Part shown: positions 1-5,515 of the stretch, one piece after another
Layout: every line of letters begins with the position of its first letter
Numbering within the stretch: the first letter of the stretch is position 1
Source: Alphaproteobacteria bacterium
GTDB taxonomy: Bacteria; Pseudomonadota; Alphaproteobacteria; Micavibrionales; Micavibrionaceae
Direction: 5' to 3'
NCBI GenBank assembly: GCA_023141075.1
Contig: JAGLKL010000094.1
Span: 1-5,515, forward strand
Length of the DNA stretch: 5,515 nucleotides
The notes under the pieces: model-generated
What the model was told of the DNA's origin: nothing
The model's input: only the letters and a program-made list of their open reading frames with translations
Databases searched by the model: none
Position numbers and translations under genes: made by a program

Positions 1-53
1 TATTTTTACGCATTGGGAAAACTATAAAATCGCGATGAAACGGAGTAATTAAT

Positions 54-725
54 ATGCTGGTTGATGTACAAAAATTTCTGGAATTTGCCAATATTAAAGA
101 AGCCTTGTATCCGGGAAAAAGGTTTGTAAAACCTTGTAAACAAATAGGACAATACAAAAACCATTGTATTGTTCTTGATTGGCGCAACCCCGACATTATC
201 AGAATTGATATAAAACCGGGACTAAGCGGCAAACAACTGGCTCCTGAAGTCGTAAAAGAATACCCTGTGTGTTTCCAGACACCGACATACGTAAAAATTC
301 AGGTTATTAACGACAATGACGAAACTGACAATGAAGAAGACGAGGACGAAGAAGGCAAGTCCAAAGGCAAAAGCGGCGGTGGCAAACAGCTAGCGAAAAA
401 GAAAACACTTGAAGAAATTCAGCAAATAGCCGCCCGCTTTAGTAAAAGTGTTGAAGGCGCAATCCCCTCTTTAGGTGAGATTAAAGAGATGATGGTAATG
501 GGCATGGAAATTACCAAAGAACAATTTGCTATCGCTTTTGCAGAACTAACCCGTCAAATCAGCCATGCCAAAATCTCGGCAACAGAAATTCTGGCTAAAT
601 CAGCGGATATGGTCACGCGTGTAACACCGCCGGGTTTCCTGAAACCTAAAGGTAATGAGGACGTCACGTACAAATACGACCGCGAGAAAAATGCTGATAT
701 CGGCGTCAAAATGAGTTTAAGATGA
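54..725 (+). CDS. Hypothetical protein with acidic/lysine-rich central linker
   Basis: I do not recognise this 223-residue protein. It has no signal peptide or membrane segment, so it is probably cytoplasmic. Residues 1-85 form a mixed alpha/beta-looking domain with two cysteines near 28 and 38 and a third at 73. Residues 87-100 are almost all Asp, Glu and Asn. Residues 101-117 are rich in Lys and Gly. Residues 118-185 look helical and amphipathic and carry several Met residues. The C-terminal tail (190-223) is polar, with a TPPGF motif. The start is supported by CGGAGT at 41-46, seven bases upstream of the ATG; an AT-rich TATAAA at 23-28 could be a -10 box, but its -35 would fall at the window edge. 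The rhomboid gene follows in the same direction after 101 bp. The GKSGGGK stretch in the linker resembles a P-loop but lacks the surrounding strand and helix. The open frame is convincing; function is unknown. Confidence 0.8.
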   Translation: MLVDVQKFLEFANIKEALYPGKRFVKPCKQIGQYKNHCIVLDWRNPDIIRIDIKPGLSGKQLAPEVVKEYPVCFQTPTYVKIQVINDNDETDNEEDEDEEGKSKGKSGGGKQLAKKKTLEEIQQIAARFSKSVEGAIPSLGEIKEMMVMGMEITKEQFAIAFAELTRQISHAKISATEILAKSADMVTRVTPPGFLKPKGNEDVTYKYDREKNADIGVKMSLR

Positions 726-826
726 TGCACATAAATCCGCATTCTTAAATGAAACCACTATATAAAGATAACTGGTAGAGAATACATATCTTCCCTACTT
801 GCCAGCACTATGTAATCTCTTTAATA

Positions 827-1678
827 ATGAAGGTTAAATGCAAAGAGAAACCATGGCGCATCATGAACAACAACAACAATAATAAAGAAAATCAAGAGGA
901 TACAGATAAAATACTGCACTTCCCCGAGTTGGAAAAGCGCAATAAAATTGCTAGGGGGAAAGAAAAAGAAAAAGAAAAAAAGGAAAACGAACGCGAGAAA
1001 CTGGAAAAGGAATATCGCCACCGGTATCGCATGTCTCATAATAACACATCCGGCAAAAAGCCTTTTTTCAACTGGCAAAAAATCCCGCCGTTTTCCCGCA
1101 TTATCGTCCTTACTATAATCGCAGTACATCTGTGTATAACGTTCTTCATGGACGACGCTCAACGCCTTGTTCTATATATGAATTTTGGGTTTGTTCCGGC
1201 CTATTACTCTGGCACAATCCCATGGGTCTGGAGCGCAGTTATAGCACCGTTTACAACCGCATTTATACACGGAAGCTGGATCCATTTACTGACCAATACG
1301 GTAATGATGATGGCTATGGGCGTATTCTTCGAACGTCAGTTTGGGGCGCGTATCACATTGATTTTCTTCATTTTCTGCCTGATGAGCGGCAATTTAGTGT
1401 ACTTTATTCTCAATCCCGGCTCCACCACACCCGTCATCGGTGCATCCGGTGCCATAAGCGGCCTATTCGGCGCTATGCTGCTTATAATAAATTTCAGTGG
1501 TTTAGCAGGTTCCCAAGCCCAAAAACGCGGCCCTTTCCCGATCATCATATTATGGATTGCCGTCATGATCGGCATCGGACTTATTAGCTCCGACACAGCA
1601 TGGCAGTGCCATCTCGGAGGTTTCCTCGGCGGCATTGGATTGTTCCAACTCTGGCGCAAAGGCAAGGTACGTTTCTAA
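827..1678 (+). CDS. Rhomboid-family intramembrane serine protease
   Basis: This is a polytopic membrane protease predicted to cleave transmembrane substrates within the inner membrane. Catalytic residues are visible: Ser207 in GASGA (codon 1445-1447) and His262 in CHLGG (codon 1610-1612) form the dyad, while H148, H153 and N157 in the HGSWIHLLTN motif match the rhomboid HxxxxHxxxN signature that includes the oxyanion residue. About six hydrophobic segments run from residue 91 to 275, the usual rhomboid core. The first 85 residues are an odd cytoplasmic extension: six Asn in a row (14-19), then a Lys/Glu-rich, probably helical stretch (40-63). The start is uncertain. ATG 827 has no clear ribosome-binding site, ATG 863 has only a weak purine run at 842-850, and ATG 1031 would give a shorter, more typical protein. 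The physiological substrate cannot be inferred. All core motifs are intact, so the enzyme is probably active. Confidence 0.93.
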   Translation: MKVKCKEKPWRIMNNNNNNKENQEDTDKILHFPELEKRNKIARGKEKEKEKKENEREKLEKEYRHRYRMSHNNTSGKKPFFNWQKIPPFSRIIVLTIIAVHLCITFFMDDAQRLVLYMNFGFVPAYYSGTIPWVWSAVIAPFTTAFIHGSWIHLLTNTVMMMAMGVFFERQFGARITLIFFIFCLMSGNLVYFILNPGSTTPVIGASGAISGLFGAMLLIINFSGLAGSQAQKRGPFPIIILWIAVMIGIGLISSDTAWQCHLGGFLGGIGLFQLWRKGKVRF

Positions 1679-1719
1679 AATTTTAAGCCATTATTAGCCA
1701 TATTTCTTCAAAAAATCAC

Positions 1720-1758
1720 ACAAATGCACATTTGTACATCTGTGCATTCTGTGCATTT
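1720..1758. promoter_or_regulatory. Candidate operator: cluster of TGTGCATT repeats and palindromes
   Basis: Several related short repeats are packed upstream of the antitoxin gene. ACAAATG and CATTTGT form a perfect 7-bp inverted repeat around CA (1720-1735). AAATGCACA (1722-1730) is the exact reverse complement of TGTGCATTT (1750-1758). TGTACAT (1733-1739), TGTGCATT (1741-1748) and TGTGCATT (1750-1757) repeat in direct orientation with 8- and 9-base periods. The cluster ends at the candidate -35 box. Type II antitoxins with a ribbon-helix-helix fold usually bind such repeats and repress their own operon, so this is the likely operator. Binding is inferred; the repeats are seen directly. Confidence 0.6.
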
Positions 1759-1787
1759 TTGCGCTCTTCTTTTGTTTATGCTATATT
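1759..1787 (+). promoter_or_regulatory. Candidate promoter of the toxin-antitoxin operon
   Basis: TTGCGC (1759-1764) and TATATT (1782-1787) are separated by 17 bases and resemble -35 and -10 boxes. The -10 matches the consensus well, the -35 only in its first three bases. An overlapping TATGCT at 1777-1782 is an alternative -10. The site lies about 35 bases before the antitoxin start and directly after the repeat cluster, as expected for a repressible promoter. Confidence 0.4.
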
Positions 1788-1822
1788 AGGAATATATTCG
1801 CAAGAGAAGGACGGCAAAAAAC

Positions 1823-2128
1823 ATGAGCAGACTCGTCATTGATATCCCCGATTCACAACACCAAAAAATTAAAGCCCTAGCTATATTGAGAGGAAAAACG
1901 ATCAAGCAGTTAATCCTCGAAAAAATACTGACCGAAATTGACGACGGAAGAGATCACACCATGCATCAAAATCTTGAGGCCGTTTTTGCCCTACGAATAC
2001 TTGGCAAAAAAAGCCGCTACTCCAGAAAAAAGATGTGCCAAATCATGGAAACAGTTATTGAAAATCGCAAAGAGGAAGACAGAATATATGAGTCCATTAT
2101 ACGAAATCACCAAAACCGTCGCCGATGA
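1823..2128 (+). CDS. Ribbon-helix-helix antitoxin of a type II toxin-antitoxin pair
   Basis: This 101-residue protein probably neutralises the toxin encoded just downstream and represses the operon. Residues 1-36 show the ribbon-helix-helix pattern of CopG/ParD-like antitoxins: a short basic-hydrophobic strand (SRLVIDIPD), a helix (QHQKIKALAILRG), a turn at GKT, and a second helix (IKQLILEKIL). The remainder (about 43-101) is longer than in many short RHH antitoxins and strongly basic (GKKSRYSRKK; ending in RRR), whereas toxin-wrapping tails are often acidic. I do not recognise this part. AGAAGGA at 1805-1811 lies 11 bases before the ATG. The last 41 nt overlap the toxin gene in another frame, which implies translational coupling. 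Its family assignment rests on the N-terminal pattern and on the neighbouring toxin. Confidence 0.75.
   Translation: MSRLVIDIPDSQHQKIKALAILRGKTIKQLILEKILTEIDDGRDHTMHQNLEAVFALRILGKKSRYSRKKMCQIMETVIENRKEEDRIYESIIRNHQNRRR
2071..2078 (+). promoter_or_regulatory. Ribosome-binding site that sets the toxin start
   Basis: AGAGGAAG lies inside the antitoxin gene, nine bases before the ATG at 2088. No comparable site precedes the upstream in-frame start at 1938, so this site favours the short toxin form. Confidence 0.65.
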
Positions 2129-2498
2129 CTGGAACAATATCGCTACTTACACCATAAGAAACGAGGGGGAGGAAACTATGAGAAGCCTTTATAAAGCCTT
2201 CGATCAAAGCATCAAGGAAATGGTGAATGAGGATGGAGATTTCATCCACTATATAAGTCTTTACAATCAGGAAGTTCCGGTTATTCACTGCCGCGATTAC
2301 TTTATTTTTGGCGTTACGCGAGAAAACAAACCCCTACTCATTTTTGCAATTTTGCACAAAGACACGGATCTCATGCAACGCCTGACAAAACAATATAATT
2401 TTTTCGAAAAACCTTATAACCACTGCGAATATATTGAGAAAATGCGCAATCAAATAATAACTCAAGCAGATTATGACTTATTGACGGGTGATGAGTGA
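2088..2498 (+). CDS. RelE/ParE-superfamily toxin
   Basis: This 136-residue protein is the likely toxin of the pair. The N-terminus (LYEITKTVADDWNNIATYT) fits the ParE pattern of strand, then a helix beginning at a run of acidic residues and ending in I..YT. Residues 64-98 follow the family core of beta strands: VPVIHCRDYFIFGV, then PLLIFAILH, then DLMQRL. The family ending is commonly LHERMDL; here it is LHKDTDL, so the usual Arg is replaced by Asp. ParE-type toxins poison DNA gyrase and RelE-type toxins cut mRNA on the ribosome; the sequence does not decide between them. Family members are usually about 90-105 residues, so the C-terminal 35 residues (FFEKPYNHCEYIEKM onward) are an extension I do not recognise. 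The frame is open from 1938, but upstream of 2088 it only shadows the antitoxin, and a good ribosome-binding site precedes 2088. Confidence 0.8.
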   Translation: MSPLYEITKTVADDWNNIATYTIRNEGEETMRSLYKAFDQSIKEMVNEDGDFIHYISLYNQEVPVIHCRDYFIFGVTRENKPLLIFAILHKDTDLMQRLTKQYNFFEKPYNHCEYIEKMRNQIITQADYDLLTGDE

Positions 2499-2591
2499 TA
2501 CCAATTCGTATTCATTTGATAAATATGAATTAGCGCGAAGCCTGCGTGGCGTATAAACATCGATTATCATTCAAAGAATGAGAATCGGTAT
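2498..2591. repeat. MITE-like palindromic intergenic element
   Basis: A 94-bp element fills most of the gap between the toxin and hemY. Its ends are inverted repeats: ATACCAATTC (2498-2507) against GAATCGGTAT (2582-2591), nine of ten positions pairing. Inside are a left hairpin (ATTCAT 2510-2515 with ATGAAT 2525-2530), a GC-rich centre (AGCGCGAAGCCTGCGTGGCG, about 2532-2551), and a strong right hairpin (2561-2587). The size, terminal symmetry and absence of coding suggest a non-autonomous mobile or repeated extragenic palindrome. No flanking target-site duplication is clear, and copy number cannot be judged from this window. Confidence 0.5.
2561..2587. other. Strong hairpin between convergent genes
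   Basis: CGATTATCATTC (2561-2572) and GAATGAGAATCG (2576-2587) pair over 11 of 12 positions around an AAA loop. It lies between two convergent genes and could slow transcription or stabilise 3' ends. There is no T-run on either strand directly after the stem, so it is not a typical intrinsic terminator. Confidence 0.45.
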
Positions 2592-2617
2592 AAAACACAA
2601 AATCCGCCTCACCCCGC

Positions 2618-3982
2618 TTAAAGCGCAGAAGTAATCAGCCCGGCGATAGGTCTGGCAGATTGAAGATGCGGCAAAGCAAAAGAGCGACCTTGCGAAAAGT
2701 CCCAGATAATCGTGTTGAACAAGCCCTGATCGGAAATCGGCATCCACTCATCGTAAACCCGGCCTGTCTCCGAGCATATCCATACACGTTCACGCGGCGC
2801 ATCCGCAGCCTTTTCCAACCAAAAGCGGACAGCCTCTTCATCGCCCGTTGCTTTTTCTTCAAGCTCCGCCCAGAGCTTGTAAAGATGTACATTCGGACGA
2901 ATATCCTCAGCCATCTCCAGATGCCGCCGTGCATCGCCCCAAAGCCCTTCTTGCGTCATTACACTGGCCATAGCCTGTAAGCCCTCCACGCTCTTGGGAT
3001 CGAGCTTGAGCAATTTTTCGAACCAGCGTACACGCGCCATGGAATCGTTATTCTTCGGTGGTTGGTAGGCTTTAGCCCATAAACGGGTCAACTCAGGATG
3101 AGGAGCGTTCTTCCATGCCTTGCCAATCATATTAACCGCAGCCTTGTGCTTGCCGCGTTCTATATACATATCGGACAACCATAGTGCCGTCGGTAAAAAC
3201 TTCGGATTATATTTATATGCTTTATGCAAATCACGGAAATAGCCTGCCTCATCACCGGCTTTTTTGTTCTCAAGTGCCTGCGCTAAAAGCATTGTCACGC
3301 GATCACTAAGCGCTTTTTCTGCAATGATTGCTCCGGCTTTTTCCGCACGGTAAAGTATCTTGCTGGCACTATCCCAGTTACGCGCACGAATCTCCAGATC
3401 GTAAACAATGCTCAAAATCCAGCCCTGTTTGGGATAATCCTGCAAAGCGCGATGCCCCAACTCCAGCGCCCCGTTATAATCTCCACAATCAAGCGCAGAT
3501 TGCAAAAGCCCGCGTACACCCATAAAACCGGCATTTTCATTACCCATAAGCTTTATATAGGCGCGTGAAGCTTCCGCCTCATCCCCTTGCAACCGCGCAG
3601 CCTGCGCTTCCAGCAAAAGAGAAAGCGGGTTTTCATCCTTCAGGTATTTTTTGACGCGATAAGCCTGATAAGACGCAGACTTTGCATCCCCTGCCGCCAC
3701 AGCACTCAAACCAATACTAAGAGCTTTCAAGCCCTTATCCTTGCCCGTCATATCATGATAGCGTTCCATGGTCTTTGGAAAATCAAAAATACTCTTGATA
3801 ACAGCAAACAGGAATATCCCCGTCACCAGCAACACAAACAAAACAAACAGGAAAAAGCCTATATGAAACTCCAGAACATAATCCAGCCATTTAATTTCAA
3901 TCGTTCCCGGATGCTCCGCAACCCATACCACCGCACCTAAAAATAGCCCTATTTTGGCAAGAGTCAAAAATGTTCTTATCAT
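2618..3982 (-). CDS. hemY: HemY-family inner-membrane TPR protein of heme biosynthesis
   Basis: This 454-residue protein matches the proteobacterial HemY family, an inner-membrane protein of the late heme pathway whose exact activity is unsettled; it is not the Bacillus protoporphyrinogen oxidase also called HemY. Two membrane segments (about 3-20 and 40-65) flank a short EHPGTIEIKW loop, the HemY_N pattern. A conserved-looking helix follows (GLKALSIGLSAVAAGDA, 84-100), then TPR-like helical pairs from about 105 to 395. At 401-427 there is a terminal W-x-C...W-x-P...W segment corresponding to the zinc-ribbon-like end seen in many alphaproteobacterial HemY proteins, but only one cysteine (C403) remains. 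The start at 3982 was chosen because AGGAGT (3992-3997) lies nine bases upstream; an in-frame start at 4018 adds 12 residues but lacks such a site. It lies 89 bp downstream of the Mic60-like gene, probably in one operon. Confidence 0.88.
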   Translation of the reverse strand: MIRTFLTLAKIGLFLGAVVWVAEHPGTIEIKWLDYVLEFHIGFFLFVLFVLLVTGIFLFAVIKSIFDFPKTMERYHDMTGKDKGLKALSIGLSAVAAGDAKSASYQAYRVKKYLKDENPLSLLLEAQAARLQGDEAEASRAYIKLMGNENAGFMGVRGLLQSALDCGDYNGALELGHRALQDYPKQGWILSIVYDLEIRARNWDSASKILYRAEKAGAIIAEKALSDRVTMLLAQALENKKAGDEAGYFRDLHKAYKYNPKFLPTALWLSDMYIERGKHKAAVNMIGKAWKNAPHPELTRLWAKAYQPPKNNDSMARVRWFEKLLKLDPKSVEGLQAMASVMTQEGLWGDARRHLEMAEDIRPNVHLYKLWAELEEKATGDEEAVRFWLEKAADAPRERVWICSETGRVYDEWMPISDQGLFNTIIWDFSQGRSFALPHLQSARPIAGLITSAL

Positions 3983-3991
3983 TACTGTACT

Positions 3992-3997
3992 ACTCCT
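3992..3997 (-). promoter_or_regulatory. Ribosome-binding site that sets the hemY start
   Basis: AGGAGT on the minus strand, nine bases upstream of ATG 3982, is the clearest Shine-Dalgarno sequence in the 4071-3983 gap. It supports the 454-residue product starting MIRTFLTLAK over the longer in-frame form. Confidence 0.75.
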
Positions 3998-4071
3998 TTT
4001 GTACCCAAAAAAAGGCACAAAGCATTGTTAAGTTATTATCAGCCCCCACTTTAAATTAAGTACTTACAGAG

Positions 4072-5515
4072 TCAGTACTTCCGGCTCTCCAGAACTTTTC
4101 CTCCCAATAATCCCGACCCGAAATTCAAATCAATCGATTCTTCGAGCATGTCACCCAGATTTCTTGAAGCAATCAGACCTTCAGCCTTTCTTATCCATGG
4201 CTGCAAAGGCTCAAGTTCTTTTGCATGTAAATTTTTCTTCAACATGGAAACAGCCTCTTTGAAACGATTTTCCTCAACCAGCTTTTCTGCTGTGTTGATC
4301 GTGGCTTGTGTTTCCGTACCCGTTAATAATTCCCCATTTTTCTCGACCTTCAACAATTCATTAAATTTTGCAGAAAGTTTGTCTGAAACCGAAACATCTT
4401 CCCCACGTAACGACGCAACCACAGCCTCACCGGCGACGGTTTGAAACTCGCTTTTCAGCCCTGAAGGAGTAAGAATCCCTTCCTTCGAATACGGCGCCAG
4501 TTTTTCAATAGCAGCATTTAACTCCGGATCATCCTCCCCGACCATCCCTATCAAAAGCTCCAGATCACTATCAAATTCTTCTTCCGGACGATTCAGCGCA
4601 GAACGAACCTGCGTCATAGCCAACAGCATAGCTGCGGCCTTAAGTTCGTTTTGCGGCACATTGCCAAAGCTTGTCTGCAAGGCTTTATTCTGCGTTCTTG
4701 CCTGTTCAATCAGCCCGTTAAGCTGCTCGGGATCTTCACTTTGCGAATTTTGCGAGCGTTGGATAAGAGGAAGAAGAGCCTGCACTGACGTATCTAGGAT
4801 TTTCGAACCCGTATACTCCTGACGCATTTTGTCAAACCGGGTTTTGAGTGCATACACGCCTTTTTCGCCTGAAATTTCAGAGACATACGTTTGTAATTGT
4901 TCAACACGAGTTCTGATCCCTTCCGCAGAAGTCAGATCATGCGACACCGTTTTAACGTCGTTAACCGTGTTGCTAACGCCCTTTTTTACCTGTTCAGCCT
5001 GATGTTTAAGCTGTTCAATTTCTTCCGACCAGTTTTCCGACACAAACCCTTTAAAACCGGATTGCTCTTTCTTCACAGCAGAAAGTTTGTTTTCCAACTC
5101 CTCTATGCGTGTATCACGTTGCCCCGAATCATGGTATTTGGGCATGATGAGCCCTGCCAGAGCCGCCAATACCAACAGAATAACGACAATCACGATAACC
5201 ACGCTACGGGTTGCTGCCCCTTGTTTAGCCTCGACTTTGAACTCTGTATAATCTTTCTTTTTTGCAGCTCCGGCACTACCGCTTCTTCTTGTGCTTTCTG
5301 CCTCAACCGTACGCCTAAGCGCCACCGGTATTTCCAACTCGTCTTCAGCTTCAACTTCTTCTTCTTTGGACTCTTCTTTTTCGGTATCGGAAGAATCATC
5401 CCTCTCTTCTTCCTCGGCTTCTTCCTCCTCCTCGGCTTCTTCTCTCTGCTCTGCCCGAGTTTCGACAAAAACTTCCTCCTCCGGCGTTTCAGATAGTGCC
5501 TCAGTCTCTTCCTCT
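4072..5515 (-). CDS. Mic60/mitofilin-like inner-membrane protein (COG4223 type), 5' end outside window
   Basis: The reading frame stays open to the right edge, giving 480 visible residues; the true start lies beyond the window, and the in-frame TTG at 5337 is internal. The layout is that of alphaproteobacterial Mic60 homologues: a long acidic cytoplasmic tail, one membrane helix (SVVIVIVVILLVLAALAGLI, about 5143-5202), a coiled-coil region (about 4850-5130, with heptad-like Leu, Val and Ile), then a helical C-terminal domain. That domain ends in the mitofilin-like pattern RFKEAVSML (4240-4266), followed by LQPWIRKAEGLIASR (about 4165-4206). Mitochondrial Mic60 shapes crista junctions, and alphaproteobacterial homologues are linked to intracytoplasmic membranes and envelope contacts; these genes are often near hemC, hemD and hemY. 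HemY directly downstream fits this. In the visible tail before the internal TTG, 34 of 59 residues are Glu or Asp. Confidence 0.82.
   Translation of the reverse strand, partial: EEETEALSETPEEEVFVETRAEQREEAEEEEEAEEEERDDSSDTEKEESKEEEVEAEDELEIPVALRRTVEAESTRRSGSAGAAKKKDYTEFKVEAKQGAATRSVVIVIVVILLVLAALAGLIMPKYHDSGQRDTRIEELENKLSAVKKEQSGFKGFVSENWSEEIEQLKHQAEQVKKGVSNTVNDVKTVSHDLTSAEGIRTRVEQLQTYVSEISGEKGVYALKTRFDKMRQEYTGSKILDTSVQALLPLIQRSQNSQSEDPEQLNGLIEQARTQNKALQTSFGNVPQNELKAAAMLLAMTQVRSALNRPEEEFDSDLELLIGMVGEDDPELNAAIEKLAPYSKEGILTPSGLKSEFQTVAGEAVVASLRGEDVSVSDKLSAKFNELLKVEKNGELLTGTETQATINTAEKLVEENRFKEAVSMLKKNLHAKELEPLQPWIRKAEGLIASRNLGDMLEESIDLNFGSGLLGGKVLESRKY
5338..5515 (-). repeat. Low-complexity Glu-codon tract (polypyrimidine on + strand)
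   Basis: This stretch is dominated by GAA and GAG codons read on the minus strand, seen on the plus strand as CTT/CTC/TTC repeats. It encodes the acidic N-terminal tail of the Mic60-like protein. Runs of five and four Glu occur close together. Such triplet-rich sequence can change length without breaking the frame, so the tail may vary between strains. It also creates long antisense open frames that are not genes. Confidence 0.7.

Noticed and set aside
354..389. GKSKGKSGGGK as a Walker A nucleotide-binding loop in the 223-residue protein
   Set aside because: It lies in a low-complexity charged linker, lacks the preceding hydrophobic strand and following helix, and no Walker B is visible.
866..883. 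AAC/AAT repeat in the rhomboid gene as a phase-variation switch
   Set aside because: The unit is three bases, so changes in copy number would not shift the frame, and the tract is short.
54..1678. The 223-residue protein as a substrate of the neighbouring rhomboid
   Set aside because: Rhomboids usually cleave in or near transmembrane segments, and this protein has none.
1938..2087. Longer 186-residue toxin starting at 1938
   Set aside because: The added 50 residues overlap the antitoxin in another frame, resemble no toxin domain, and a good ribosome-binding site precedes ATG 2088.
2561..2587. Hairpin as a classical intrinsic terminator
   Set aside because: No T-run follows the stem on either strand, and the stem is only moderately GC-rich.
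3983..4018. Twelve extra N-terminal residues on HemY
   Set aside because: AGGAGT sits at the correct distance from ATG 3982, within this supposed coding part, and the typical HemY N-terminus begins there.
4058..4065. AAGTACTT palindrome between the Mic60-like gene and hemY as an operator
   Set aside because: It is an isolated 8-bp palindrome in AT-rich sequence, with no second copy in the gap and no convincing promoter nearby.
4897..5496. Plus-strand 199-codon open frame opposite the Mic60-like gene
   Set aside because: It is an antisense shadow of the Glu-rich and coiled-coil codons, giving a Phe/Leu-rich product with no family likeness.

Overview
The window looks like chromosomal DNA of a fairly AT-rich alphaproteobacterium. 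The main evidence is the minus-strand pair at the right: a Mic60/mitofilin-like protein (COG4223 type) followed by HemY. This order belongs to the alphaproteobacterial heme-biosynthesis neighbourhood, where hemC and hemD usually lie upstream of the mitofilin gene. Those two genes would lie beyond the right edge and are not visible. No rRNA, tRNA, CRISPR array, transposase or phage gene was seen.

Layout. Plus strand: an unrecognised soluble 223-residue protein with an acidic/lysine-rich central linker (54-725); an intact rhomboid-family intramembrane serine protease with an unusual charged N-terminal extension (827-1678); a 144-bp regulatory gap with a cluster of TGTGCAT-type repeats and a candidate promoter (1720-1787); then a two-gene toxin-antitoxin operon, with a ribbon-helix-helix antitoxin (1823-2128) overlapped by 41 nt by a RelE/ParE-like toxin (2088-2498). 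Next comes a 94-bp palindromic element with inverted ends (2498-2591) that separates the plus-strand genes from the convergent minus-strand genes. Minus strand: HemY (2618-3982) and, upstream of it, the Mic60-like gene (4072 to beyond the right edge).

How the genes relate. Mic60 and HemY are both inner-membrane proteins with large non-cytoplasmic or helical domains, and they probably share a transcript. Mic60 is linked to shaping of intracytoplasmic membranes and cristae, and HemY to the late heme pathway. The toxin-antitoxin pair is a self-contained accessory module with its own apparent operator. The rhomboid and the unknown gene are co-directional, but nothing ties them together functionally.

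No clearly new multi-gene system is visible. The most distinctive points are the toxin-antitoxin module (extended toxin, long basic antitoxin, dense operator repeats), the MITE-like palindrome abutting the toxin stop codon, the cysteine-poor version of the HemY C-terminal ribbon, and the very acidic cytoplasmic tail of the Mic60 homologue.
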